Part shown: piece by piece, positions 15,595 to 24,282 of the stretch
Layout of the letters: every line of letters begins with the position of its first letter
Position numbering within the stretch: the stretch's first letter is position 1
Assembly: GCA_024763365.1 (NCBI GenBank)
Contig: JANTFO010000009.1
Location: 1 to 40,138 of the forward strand
Reading direction: 5' to 3'
Length of the DNA stretch: 40,138 nt
From: Flavobacteriaceae bacterium
GTDB lineage: Bacteria; Bacteroidota; Bacteroidia; Flavobacteriales; Flavobacteriaceae
The notes under the pieces: generated by a model
What the model saw: the letters and a program-made list of their open reading frames with translations, nothing else
What the model was told of the DNA's origin: nothing
Databases searched by the model: none
Program-made: the position numbers and the translations under genes

Positions 15595-16845
15595 ATGAAT
15601 AAAAGACGTGTTGTAGTCACCGGACTTGGAGCCATTACACCTCTCGGAAAAAATATCCAAGAATATTGGGAAGGTTTAATAAATGGTAAAAGTGGTGCTG
15701 CTCCCATCACTTTATTTGATGCCACAAATTTCAAAACCCAATTTGCTTGTGAAGTAAAAGATTTTGATCCCAAAGAATATTTTCCCCCGAAGACAGCTCG
15801 TAGAATGGATCGTTTTACGCAGTTTGCGATGATTGTGGCTGAAGAAGCTGTTCAAGACTCAAAAATGGATCTTGAAAAGGAAGATCTCAATCGAATAGGT
15901 GTTATTTGGGGAGCTGGTATTGGAGGACTCAAAACTTTTCAGGATGAGGTAACCTCTTTTAATAAAGGTAATGGCATACCCAGATTTAGCCCATTCTTTA
16001 TTCCCATGATGATTGCTGACATAGCACCCGGACATATTTCCATTAAATACGGATTTAGAGGTCCAAACTTTACTACTGTTTCAGCCTGTGCTTCTTCTTC
16101 AAACGCTATTATTGACGCCTTAAATTATATCAGATTTGGCTATGCCGATGTGATGCTTACAGGTGGATCTGAAGCTACGATTTTTGAAGCCGGAGTAGGA
16201 GGATTTAATTCTATGCAAGCCATGTCAACTCGTAATGATGATCCTACCACTGCCTCCAGACCTTTTGATAAAGACCGGGATGGATTCGTCATTGGTGAAG
16301 GAGCCGGCGCACTGATTTTGGAAGAATATGAACATGCTAAAGCAAGAGGGGCACATATCTATGCAGAAGTTATTGGTGCTGGATTATCTGCTGATGCCTA
16401 TCATATTACTGCCCCTCACCCAGAAGGTTTAGGTGCAAAATTGGTGATGGAGAACTGCTTAAGAGATGCGGACATAAAACCCGAAGATGTGGATATGATC
16501 AATGTACACGGTACCGCAACGCCTCTGGGAGATATAGCAGAGGTTAAAGCCATTCAAAGTCTTTTTGGCGAGCATGCTTACGATATGAATATAAATTCGA
16601 CTAAATCAATGACTGGCCATTTGCTGGGTGCTGCAGGAGCCGTTGAATCTATAGCTTCCATATTGAGTATTATAAATGACACTGTTCCACCTACCATCAA
16701 TCATTTTACAGATGATGATAATTTAGACAACAAACTTAATTTTACCTTTAACAAAGCCCAGGAACGAGTAGTAAATATAGCCATGAGTAACACCTTTGGT
16801 TTTGGAGGACACAATGCTTGTATCGCCTTTAAAAAGTTCGAATAA
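15595..16845 (+). CDS. fabF: Beta-ketoacyl-ACP synthase II
   Basis: FabF condenses malonyl-ACP with acyl-ACP in each elongation cycle of fatty acid synthesis. The 416-residue protein has the Cys-His-His triad: VSACASSSNAI (Cys165), NVHGTATPLGD (His305) and KSMTGHLLGAAGAVE (His342). The N-terminal RRVVVTGLGAITPLG and C-terminal NTFGFGGHNACIAF are typical of KAS II. The gene overlaps the likely rnc start by 32 bases, so the two are probably cotranscribed and translationally linked. Confidence 0.97.
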   Translation: MNKRRVVVTGLGAITPLGKNIQEYWEGLINGKSGAAPITLFDATNFKTQFACEVKDFDPKEYFPPKTARRMDRFTQFAMIVAEEAVQDSKMDLEKEDLNRIGVIWGAGIGGLKTFQDEVTSFNKGNGIPRFSPFFIPMMIADIAPGHISIKYGFRGPNFTTVSACASSSNAIIDALNYIRFGYADVMLTGGSEATIFEAGVGGFNSMQAMSTRNDDPTTASRPFDKDRDGFVIGEGAGALILEEYEHAKARGAHIYAEVIGAGLSADAYHITAPHPEGLGAKLVMENCLRDADIKPEDVDMINVHGTATPLGDIAEVKAIQSLFGEHAYDMNINSTKSMTGHLLGAAGAVESIASILSIINDTVPPTINHFTDDDNLDNKLNFTFNKAQERVVNIAMSNTFGFGGHNACIAFKKFE

Positions 16846-17605
16846 AACAATCTTGAGTTTAATAGACAAGATATCATTTTCAAAAACTACAGAGAGTAAT
16901 TTATCTACTAAAGACATCAAAAAATTAACAGGTTATAAACCTAAAAACCTGAAGATTTATGAAGTAGCTTTTACACATAAATCTGAGAACAGAACAGATG
17001 TCAATGGGGAAAAGATAAATTACGAACGAATGGAATTTTTGGGTGATGCGCTTTTTGATGCTGCGATTACCGCTTATCTATATCATAACCTACCCAATAG
17101 CAAGGAAGGTGAACTAACCCAAATGCGCTCCAAGATCGTTAGCCGTAAACACTTAAATGAAATAGGAAAGGATCTTAAATTGGTTCATTTTGCCAAAAGC
17201 AGCCATTCTAAAAGAAAATTCAGTTATAATGCTCATGGCGATTTTTTTGAAGCCTTGGTAGCAGCCATTTTTTTAGACAGAGGCTATAATACTATGAATA
17301 AGTTTATTCAAAAAAAAGTGATTGATAAATATGTTGACCTTAACCAACTTATAGGAAAAATAGTTAGTTATAAAAGTATATTTATTGAATGGTGCCAAAA
17401 AAATCAAATGCCTTACAATTACAAATCCTATGAGGATGAAGGCAAGGACAATATCAAGCATTTTGCGGTTAAACTTTATGTTGATAATAAGGTAGCGGCT
17501 AAAGCCAGAGCCACTTCCAAGAAAAAAGCAGAAGAAATAGCCAGTAGGCGAGCTTATTATAAATTTCAGGAAAAGTTTGAACACGATCTCAACATAAGCC
17601 ATTAG
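16814..17605 (+). CDS. rnc: Ribonuclease III
   Basis: RNase III cuts double-stranded RNA in rRNA and mRNA processing. The protein has the catalytic signature NYERMEFLGDALFDAA, MRSKIVSRKHLNEIGKDL, and GDFFEALVAAIFLDRGY with the metal-binding acidic residues, then a C-terminal double-stranded RNA-binding domain (SYKSIFIEWCQKNQMPYNY to KKKAEEIASRRAYYKF). The first ATG, at 16814, gives 263 residues and overlaps fabF by 32 bases; a TTG at 16853, seven bases after the fabF stop, would give 250 residues and is a plausible alternative. It is followed after four bases by the IPExxxVDY gene. Confidence 0.95.
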   Translation: MLVSPLKSSNKTILSLIDKISFSKTTESNLSTKDIKKLTGYKPKNLKIYEVAFTHKSENRTDVNGEKINYERMEFLGDALFDAAITAYLYHNLPNSKEGELTQMRSKIVSRKHLNEIGKDLKLVHFAKSSHSKRKFSYNAHGDFFEALVAAIFLDRGYNTMNKFIQKKVIDKYVDLNQLIGKIVSYKSIFIEWCQKNQMPYNYKSYEDEGKDNIKHFAVKLYVDNKVAAKARATSKKKAEEIASRRAYYKFQEKFEHDLNISH

Positions 17606-17609
17606 AATC

Positions 17610-18083
17610 ATGCGAAAAAGAAAATTATCAATGGATGATCTATTATTGGATTTTCATCTTATAGGTATTCATGCCCATTTGAAAGACTATCGCCTGGCTT
17701 ATTTGATCAATCAGCAAAACAGATTAAATCTGATTAAAACCGAAAGTATAATCAACACGAAGAACAAAGGTGTTTTTTCTGTTTTTGAACATGAAGATCT
17801 AGATCATTATCAAAAATGGTATCTCATTAATAATCATTCTATTATTGAACAAAAAATTGTTCAGGACCATGATCTATTCAGCAATAAGATTACTTTATTC
17901 GAAAAAAAAGTTTTTTTTCTTAAGAAACTAAAAAAAATCCCATTTTTACTAAAAATTGAAGCTGATGAATCTCCAATTTTTTTTGAAAAAATTATCGAAA
18001 ACTTAAAATCTATACCGCAGGTTTATACCGTGGAATCCATAAATTTAAGACAAATTAAAAATATTAACCAACTTATTTTCTAA
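17610..18083 (+). CDS. IPExxxVDY family protein
   Basis: The 157-residue protein matches a Bacteroidota family named after a C-terminal motif, present here in the variant form IPQVYTVES (135-143), where the final residues differ from VDY. The N-terminal part (MDDLLLDFHLIGIHAHLKDYRLAYLIN) and a middle block of short beta strands with many Lys and Phe are also typical. No signal peptide or membrane segment is seen, so it is probably cytoplasmic. No function is known for the family. Position between rnc (four bases upstream) and pyk (13 bases downstream) is conserved in this phylum as I recall it. Confidence 0.85.
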   Translation: MRKRKLSMDDLLLDFHLIGIHAHLKDYRLAYLINQQNRLNLIKTESIINTKNKGVFSVFEHEDLDHYQKWYLINNHSIIEQKIVQDHDLFSNKITLFEKKVFFLKKLKKIPFLLKIEADESPIFFEKIIENLKSIPQVYTVESINLRQIKNINQLIF

Positions 18084-18096
18084 AACTCATTTACGT

Positions 18097-19527
18097 ATGC
18101 CATATCAAAAAAAGACTAAAATTGTAGCAACTTTAGGGCCTGCATCTGCTACCAAAGATATAATACATGAAATGATTGTCAGTGGCGTGAATGTGTTTAG
18201 AATAAACTTTTCTCATGCAGCATACCATGAAGTTTTAACTAAAATTACACATATCCGTGAGCTCAATGTAGAACTCGGTGTTCATGTAGCCATGATAGCT
18301 GACCTTCAAGGGCCTAAATTAAGAGTCGGCAAAATTGAAAAAGGCACTAAACTTAACAAAGGTGATACATTCCTTTTTACCACGCAAGATTGTATTGGAA
18401 ATAACAAACAAGCTTACATGACTTATCAGGCATTTCCTAAAGATGTTAAAATAGGGGAAAAAATCCTAGTTGATGACGGTAAATTACTATTTGAGGTTAC
18501 CGATACAAACAACAAAGACCTTGTTACTACAAAAGTATTACGTGGCGGTAAACTTAAGTCAAAAAAAGGGGTCAACTTACCCAATACTCAGATTTCATTG
18601 CCTGCTTTAACAAAAAAAGATAAAAAAGATGTTGACTTTGCTATTGAAAATGAATTTGATTGGATCGCACTTTCATTTGTGAGAACTGCCAATGATGTAA
18701 AAATGTTAAGAAAATATATTGATAAAAGAAGTGAACATAAAATACCCATCATCGCAAAAGTTGAAAAACCTGAAGCCTTAACAAATTTGGATAAAATTAT
18801 CCCTGTTTGTGATGCCTTGATGGTTGCACGAGGGGATCTGGGCGTAGAAATTCCTATGGAAAAAGTCCCGTTAATCCAAAAAGAAATAGTTCAGGCTGCA
18901 AAAAAGGCTCACAAACCCGTTATCATTGCTACCCAAATGATGGAAACCATGATTACTAATCAAATACCTACAAGAGCTGAGGTAAACGATGTTGCCAATT
19001 CCATAATGGATGGCACTGACGCAGTGATGCTTTCCGGAGAAACCTCCGTTGGTGAATTCCCTGTTGAAGTCATTAAACAAATGCGTAGCATTATCGAAAG
19101 CGTGGAAAATGCACCCCATATCAATATGCCCACTCAAACTATTGATTGTAAATCAGAACGTTTTATTTCCAAAACTATCTGTCACCATGCTACCAAAGTA
19201 GCTAATGATATTCGGGCTAAAGTTATTTCCACCATAACCAATACCGGTTTTACAGCTTTTCAAATCTCTGCAGACAGGCCTCAATCAGTTATTTTGGCTT
19301 TTTCAAATAATCGTAGGGTATTGACCATGCTCAACCTGCTTTGGGGTGTTAAAGCCTATTATTATGATAAAATCACCTCGACAGACGAAACAGTTATTGA
19401 CATCAATCGCATAGCTAAAAATAAAGGCTATTTGGAAAAAGGAGATTATGTCATAAACCTAACGTCTATGCCTATTCGTGATGAAGGGAAAGTGAATACT
19501 TTAAGAGTCACGCAGATAACGAAGTAA
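18097..19527 (+). CDS. pyk: Pyruvate kinase
   Basis: Pyruvate kinase converts phosphoenolpyruvate and ADP to pyruvate and ATP in the last step of glycolysis. The 476-residue protein starts KKTKIVATLGPASATKDII, has NVFRINFSHA, ADLQGPKLRVG, IIAKVEKPEAL, MVARGDLGVEIPMEKVPLIQK and the signature DAVMLSGETSVGEFPVE. The C-terminal regulatory domain (about 350-476) is present. It appears to be the last gene of a fabF-rnc-IPExxxVDY-pyk unit and converges on glnS with 44 bases between stops; no strong terminator is visible there. Confidence 0.98.
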   Translation: MPYQKKTKIVATLGPASATKDIIHEMIVSGVNVFRINFSHAAYHEVLTKITHIRELNVELGVHVAMIADLQGPKLRVGKIEKGTKLNKGDTFLFTTQDCIGNNKQAYMTYQAFPKDVKIGEKILVDDGKLLFEVTDTNNKDLVTTKVLRGGKLKSKKGVNLPNTQISLPALTKKDKKDVDFAIENEFDWIALSFVRTANDVKMLRKYIDKRSEHKIPIIAKVEKPEALTNLDKIIPVCDALMVARGDLGVEIPMEKVPLIQKEIVQAAKKAHKPVIIATQMMETMITNQIPTRAEVNDVANSIMDGTDAVMLSGETSVGEFPVEVIKQMRSIIESVENAPHINMPTQTIDCKSERFISKTICHHATKVANDIRAKVISTITNTGFTAFQISADRPQSVILAFSNNRRVLTMLNLLWGVKAYYYDKITSTDETVIDINRIAKNKGYLEKGDYVINLTSMPIRDEGKVNTLRVTQITK

Positions 19528-19571
19528 TCTTAATATAGATGACTTAAATACATCCTAATATTTCAAAATAT

Positions 19572-21257
19572 TTATTTCTGCTGCTTTTTAGCCCAGGTAT
19601 CTCTTAATGGTACTGTCCTGTTAAACACCAAATTATCTTCGGTAGTGTCCGGGTCTACAACAAAATAACCCAATCTCTGGAATTGGAACCTATCACCGGG
19701 TTTGGCAGTTGCTAAATTAGGTTCTAATTTGGCTTTTTTGTCAATCACTAAAGAATCGGGATTGATAAAATCCAAAAAACTTTTGTCTTTATGTGAATCC
19801 GGGGCTTCATCATTAAATAAGCGGTCGTAAATACGAATTTCGGCCGGGATGGCTTGTTTTGCCGATACCCAGTGTAAAGTTCCTTTAACTCTTCGTTTAC
19901 TAGCTTCAGTACCACTACCACTTTTACTATCAGGATCATAGGTAGCATGTATTTCAAGGATATTTCCAGCTTCATCTTTTACCACAGATTCGCCTTTGAT
20001 GATATAGGCATTTTTTAGTCTAACTTCTTTATCTAAAGTCAATCTAAAAAATTTGCGGTTGGCTTCTTCCTTAAAATCGGCTCGTTCAATGTACAATTCT
20101 CTGGAGAATGGTACTTCTCTACTACCGGCAGACTCATCTTCAGGATTGTTCTCTGCAATTAACCATTCTTCTTTGCCTTCAGGGTAGTTTGTTATAATGA
20201 GTTTTATAGGATCTAAAACTGCCATCACACGGGGAGCTGTTTTATTAAGATGATCTTTAACATGAAACTCCAATAACGCGATATCGGTCACATTATCACG
20301 TTTAGCAATACCGGCTGCCTCGCTGAAATTAATAATAGATTCAGGACTATAACCTCGTCTTCTTAAGCCCGAAATAGTAGGCATACGCGGATCATCCCAT
20401 CCGTTTACATGACCTTCTTCTACCAGTTGAAGCAATTTTCTTTTACTCATCACGGTATAACTCAAATTACGACGAGCAAATTCACGCTGTTTGGGGCGTA
20501 ATAAATCCGGATCTCTCACTTCATCAACATACCAATTATAGAGATCTCGATGTGATTTAAACTCTAGTGTACATATAGAATGAGAGATACTTTCAATGTA
20601 ATCAGATTCTCCATGTGTCCAATCGTACATAGGGTAAATTTTCCATTGATCGCCCGTTCTATGGTGTGTTTTATGTAATATTCGGTACATAATAGGATCG
20701 CGCATATGCATATTTACATGCGACATGTCTATTTTGGCCCTCAATACCCGCTCTCCTTCTTTAAATTCTCCATTTTTCATACGCTCAAAGAGCGCTAAAT
20801 TCTCTTCAACACTTCTATCTCTATAAGGGCTATTTACGCCCGGTTCTGTAGGTGTTCCTTTTTGCGCTGCAATCTCTTCAGAAGTCTGATCGTCTACATA
20901 GGCTTTACCTTCTTTAATTAATTCCACAGCCCAATCATAAAGTTGCTGAAAATAGTCGGAGGCAAAGAGAACTTTATCCCATTCAAAACCCAACCATTCT
21001 ATATCACGTTTTATGGCATCAATATATCGCTGTTCTTCTTTCACCGGATTGGTGTCATCAAAGCGTAGATTGACCGGAGCATTGTATTTTTTGCCCAATC
21101 CAAAATTTAAGCAGATAGAGGCTGCATGGCCTATATGTAAATGCCCGTTGGGCTCGGGAGGAAATCTAAATCTTAATTTTTTAGGATCTAAGCCATTGGC
21201 TATATCTTCTTCGATAATTTGCTCTATAAAATTTAATGAGTCTGTTGTTTTTGCCAT
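19572..21257 (-). CDS. glnS: Glutaminyl-tRNA synthetase
   Basis: GlnRS charges tRNA-Gln directly. The 561-residue protein is a class I synthetase with the HIGH motif in FPPEPNGHLHIGHA (about 31-44) and a KMSKS equivalent VMSKRKLLQLVEEG (about 268). Specific GlnRS features include DDTNPVKEEQRYIDAI, YPMYDWTHGESDYIESISHSICTLEF and the DDPRMPTISGLRRRGYSPE block, followed by the two beta-barrel anticodon-binding domains. Presence of glnS argues that this organism does not depend on the GatCAB route for Gln-tRNA. It stands alone on the minus strand. Confidence 0.97.
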   Translation of the reverse strand: MAKTTDSLNFIEQIIEEDIANGLDPKKLRFRFPPEPNGHLHIGHAASICLNFGLGKKYNAPVNLRFDDTNPVKEEQRYIDAIKRDIEWLGFEWDKVLFASDYFQQLYDWAVELIKEGKAYVDDQTSEEIAAQKGTPTEPGVNSPYRDRSVEENLALFERMKNGEFKEGERVLRAKIDMSHVNMHMRDPIMYRILHKTHHRTGDQWKIYPMYDWTHGESDYIESISHSICTLEFKSHRDLYNWYVDEVRDPDLLRPKQREFARRNLSYTVMSKRKLLQLVEEGHVNGWDDPRMPTISGLRRRGYSPESIINFSEAAGIAKRDNVTDIALLEFHVKDHLNKTAPRVMAVLDPIKLIITNYPEGKEEWLIAENNPEDESAGSREVPFSRELYIERADFKEEANRKFFRLTLDKEVRLKNAYIIKGESVVKDEAGNILEIHATYDPDSKSGSGTEASKRRVKGTLHWVSAKQAIPAEIRIYDRLFNDEAPDSHKDKSFLDFINPDSLVIDKKAKLEPNLATAKPGDRFQFQRLGYFVVDPDTTEDNLVFNRTVPLRDTWAKKQQK

Positions 21258-21319
21258 CTTATAAAAGTATTAAAAAAAAGTGGTCTAAAGTTTTACTTTT
21301 TATTTTCCCACGTCCCATA

Positions 21320-21691
21320 TTAAGAGGTTCTTTTTGATTTATAAACACGCATTCTGTCAAGTAAAATAGCTTCTTGTATTAATTCATTTGTTTGCTGTAA
21401 TGGAATTTCATCTACTTTTTTAAATTGAATACTATAAACTTGTTTTCTTCCCTTGCTGTCCAATAATCCTTGAATATTAGAAAGTTCATTACCCCTTACA
21501 AATGCAAATTCTACTTTGCCATCCTTGGTAGGATTTAAATAACAAATCCAACTTCTACCATAGTAAAATGGAATTTTATATTTGATCTTTGCGACTAAAT
21601 TCAACTCAAGGGTTAACAAATCGTGAAAGTATAACATTACTTCGCGTTGCTGTTCTTCATATTCATATATAAAATTTTCAACTTCAGACAT
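21320..21691 (-). CDS. DUF1801 domain protein
   Basis: The 123-residue protein matches the DUF1801/YdhG-like family: an N-terminal helix pair (VENFIYEYEEQQREVMLYFHDLLTLE), then KIKYKIPFYYGRSWICYLNPTKDGKVEFAFVRGNEL and a C-terminal helix (QQTNELIQEAILLDRM). Family members are small soluble proteins without a settled function. It has its own -7 element upstream at 21718-21725 and is encoded between glnS and the act operon terminator. No signal peptide is seen. Confidence 0.82.
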   Translation of the reverse strand: MSEVENFIYEYEEQQREVMLYFHDLLTLELNLVAKIKYKIPFYYGRSWICYLNPTKDGKVEFAFVRGNELSNIQGLLDSKGRKQVYSIQFKKVDEIPLQQTNELIQEAILLDRMRVYKSKRTS

Positions 21692-21717
21692 ACTTGATCC
21701 CCTCGAAATTCTAATTG

Positions 21718-21725
21718 CAAATATA
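21718..21725 (-). promoter_or_regulatory. -7 promoter element for the DUF1801 gene
   Basis: On the minus strand this is TATATTTG followed by CAATTAG, 27 bases upstream of the ATG at 21691. The next CAA (TTG on the minus strand) is 28 bases further up, longer than usual. Confidence 0.5.
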
Positions 21726-21756
21726 CATCAAGAGATAAAAACCTCATGGACTTCAA

Positions 21757-21786
21757 CAAAAAAAGCTGCCAAAAAAAGCAGCTTTT
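21757..21786 (-). terminator. Terminator at the end of the act operon
   Basis: AAAAGCTGC (21761-21769) and GCAGCTTTT (21778-21786) form a perfect 9-bp stem with an eight-base loop, and the minus strand continues into a run of Us. It starts 24 bases beyond the actF stop and marks the end of the Alternative Complex III operon. Confidence 0.9.
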
Positions 21787-21809
21787 CTAATTTTTTGTCA
21801 TATACCTTT

Positions 21810-23186
21810 CTAATGCTCTAAAGTATAATAATGATAGTCTAAGCTTTCTTTCATATAGGGATTTCCTTTTGCTAATAAAGGCTGTCGGCTCAAAGCACGG
21901 AAACCAACAAATAAGAAAAGTCCGATAAAAAATAACAAGGCTCCTAATTCAGGAATTCCAAAAGTCCAGCTTTCACCCACAGTTGCAGGCATGATCATTA
22001 CAAAGAAATCTACATAATGACCTACTAACAATATTAAACCAATGATAGTGACTATCCAATAGTTTTTCTTAGCATCAATATCCATCAAAATAATTAATGG
22101 GAAAAACAAATTCAGTAATACCATTCCGAAAAACAGATAGTTGTACTGCTCATAACGCTGTGCAAAATATACTGTTTCCTCAGGCATATTAGCATACCAG
22201 ATCAACATATATTGTGCAAACCAAAGGTATGCCCAAAATATACTGAACCCAAACATATATTTTCCTAAATCATGTAAATGGCTTGAATTTACAAATTCTA
22301 AATAACCTTTTCTTTTTAAGTACATAGTCAATAATGCTAAAACTGTGATTGCTGACACCATAGTACTGGCAAATATATACCAGGCAAATAAAGAGCTAAA
22401 CCAATGTGGATCCAGAGACATCACCCAATCCCAGGCCAATCCGGACTCTGTCAACATAAAGAATGCTATAAATATAATAGTATAGGTAAAACCTTTTTTG
22501 TGCGCTGTATAATCCTTAGCTTCATCCTGTTTAAGAGATTTTTTTCTAATAATATACCGTAGTAAAATATAACCTCCTATATAAATGGCCGCACGAATTA
22601 ACCAGGCAGGTATATTCAGCCAAAAACTTTTGCCTTCTAAAATAGGATCATTCTCCGCATGCATCCATACATATAGGTGGTTTAAATCAAATGCTGATGC
22701 CAGCAAGAATAAAAACAATAAAATACCGATAGGTACAATGTTAGCAGAGAAGGCTTCCATAACTCTAAAAAGTACAATTGACCATCCAGCAGAAGCACCG
22801 ATCTGCATGGCATAAAACACCAATATACCTAAGGAGATCATGAATAAGAAAAACATAGCTACAAACAAAGCCGCCCAAGGTCGATTATGCAATTGGTGTA
22901 ATACATGTTCTGCATGACGTTCATCCGCATGAGCCTCTTCTTGATGACCTTTTGTTTCTTCTTTATGAACATCTTGTTGTTTTATGTTTGTACCGATTAT
23001 AGTGTGTTTACTAAAACTGGCATTTTCTAATTGATGAGCCTCTTTGGCTTCACGATGTTCTATTTGCTCTTGCGCATCTTCAATTGTCTTGCTTTTACCT
23101 GATATAAAACCATAAGCCATGCCTATTATTCCTAAGATAATCAAAGCGATAGCTACTATTTTTATTCTTCCTGAAAATTGATACAT
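21810..23186 (-). CDS. actF: Alternative Complex III subunit ActF
   Basis: ActF is one of the two large NrfD-like membrane subunits of the quinol:cytochrome c/oxidase electron transfer complex. The 458-residue protein has one N-terminal helix (about 8-29), a charged, His/Glu-rich soluble segment (about 33-95), and then about nine membrane helices, for example AALFVAMFFLFMISLGILVFYAM and IVPIGILLFLFLLASAF. The order after actE, with a 15-base gap, is the standard actABCDEF order. In solved ACIII structures, ActC and ActF are related and frame the membrane core. It is the last gene of the operon, followed directly by a terminator. Confidence 0.93.
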   Translation of the reverse strand: MYQFSGRIKIVAIALIILGIIGMAYGFISGKSKTIEDAQEQIEHREAKEAHQLENASFSKHTIIGTNIKQQDVHKEETKGHQEEAHADERHAEHVLHQLHNRPWAALFVAMFFLFMISLGILVFYAMQIGASAGWSIVLFRVMEAFSANIVPIGILLFLFLLASAFDLNHLYVWMHAENDPILEGKSFWLNIPAWLIRAAIYIGGYILLRYIIRKKSLKQDEAKDYTAHKKGFTYTIIFIAFFMLTESGLAWDWVMSLDPHWFSSLFAWYIFASTMVSAITVLALLTMYLKRKGYLEFVNSSHLHDLGKYMFGFSIFWAYLWFAQYMLIWYANMPEETVYFAQRYEQYNYLFFGMVLLNLFFPLIILMDIDAKKNYWIVTIIGLILLVGHYVDFFVMIMPATVGESWTFGIPELGALLFFIGLFLFVGFRALSRQPLLAKGNPYMKESLDYHYYTLEH

Positions 23187-23201
23187 AAGTCTGTAATCTA
23201 T

Positions 23202-23744
23202 TTACTTATTTTTTAATTTTTGAACGTATTGAACTACTTGCCATCTCTCTTTTTCTGTCAGTTGAGAGGCATGTGATCCCATCATATTTCTACCATAATA
23301 GATAACGTGATAAATACTACCATCTGTTATGTATGGTCTGTCTTTAAAAGCAGGGACACCAAAAAACTTACCATTTTCTACTAATTTACCTTTTCCATCA
23401 CCTTGTTCACCATGACAAATAGCACAATAAATATTAAACATCTTTTTGCCATTAGCCAAATTTTCAGCATTAGTTTCTAAAGGTGATTGCAAATTTTCCT
23501 TAGCAGATTCATATCCGTCATTATTATTATCGTATCTATATGGCATCTTACCTCTAGCTATAGATCCAGCGGGAGGTGTTTGTGCGGCCATACTATCATT
23601 CATTACTGTATTCAAACCATATGGTTCATAAGGAATGGACACATACATATCTGGTGTATACTGAATATTAGGTTTACTTCTATCTCTAGAGCACGCACTT
23701 AGCAACACTATTGAAGCGATAAGTAATACAACAAGTCTATACAT
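23202..23744 (-). CDS. actE: Alternative Complex III monohaem cytochrome subunit ActE
   Basis: ActE is a membrane-anchored monohaem c-type cytochrome that passes electrons out of ACIII. Starting at the ATG at 23744 gives 180 residues with a clear lipoprotein signal (MYRLVVLLIASIVLLSAC, lipidated Cys18); the longer reading from 23771 would put nine extra residues before it and is less likely. The haem motif is CAICH (Cys107, Cys110, His111), followed by GEQGDGKGKLVENGKF, and the distal Met ligand is probably in GRNMMGSHASQL. The start overlaps the actD 3' end by eight bases. Confidence 0.93.
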   Translation of the reverse strand: MYRLVVLLIASIVLLSACSRDRSKPNIQYTPDMYVSIPYEPYGLNTVMNDSMAAQTPPAGSIARGKMPYRYDNNNDGYESAKENLQSPLETNAENLANGKKMFNIYCAICHGEQGDGKGKLVENGKFFGVPAFKDRPYITDGSIYHVIYYGRNMMGSHASQLTEKERWQVVQYVQKLKNK

Positions 23745-24282
23745 AATGTTCAATTGTTTTATCGGCAACATCTATTTGAAATGCACCTGTTTTTTCTAAA
23801 AATGCTTTTACGTCATCCAAATTATCCTCTACTTCCATTTCTATAACAAAAGTATCATCTGTGGAAGCAGGATAAGGATTTTCTGCTTCCTTCCATGGCC
23901 ATAATTTACTCCTTAAATAAAAAGTGATTACCATAAGATGTGCTGCAAAAAATACTGTCAACTCAAACAAAATGGTCACAAAAGCTAGCATATTTTGTGT
24001 GTAAGTGAAATTTGGTTTGCCGCCAAAATTCTGTGGCCAATCTACAATCATGGTATAATTCGTGATTGCCATGGCAGTAATAAATCCGGTTATACCAAAC
24101 AAAAATGCCGTAATAGCAATACGAGTTCTTTTTAATCCCAAAGCTTTCTCCAAGCCATGAACAGGGAATGGTGTAAATACCTCTTCAATTTCGTAATCCT
24201 TTTTACGTATATCTTTGACAGCATTCATCAATACTTCATCATCTTTATATAAAGCATGTACTTGAAAATACTTTTTAGTCAT
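23737..24282 (-). CDS. actD: Alternative Complex III subunit ActD (DUF3341)
   Basis: ActD is a small membrane subunit of ACIII of the DUF3341 family. The 181-residue protein has a soluble N-terminal domain (YFQVHALYKDDEVLMNAVKDIRKKDYEIEEVFTPFPVHGLEKALGLKRTR), two membrane helices (about 57-79 and 97-121) and a soluble C-terminal tail with a ferredoxin-like strand pattern (DTFVIEMEVEDNLDDVKAFLEKTGAFQIDV). It overlaps actC by eight bases at its start and actE by eight bases at its end, indicating translational coupling that helps fixed stoichiometry. Confidence 0.93.
   Translation of the reverse strand: MTKKYFQVHALYKDDEVLMNAVKDIRKKDYEIEEVFTPFPVHGLEKALGLKRTRIAITAFLFGITGFITAMAITNYTMIVDWPQNFGGKPNFTYTQNMLAFVTILFELTVFFAAHLMVITFYLRSKLWPWKEAENPYPASTDDTFVIEMEVEDNLDDVKAFLEKTGAFQIDVADKTIEHYV

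Noticed and set aside
16796-16860. A possible frameshift or fusion at the fabF-rnc junction
   Set aside because: Both proteins are complete; the 32-base overlap is explained by overlapping genes or by a TTG start for rnc at 16853.
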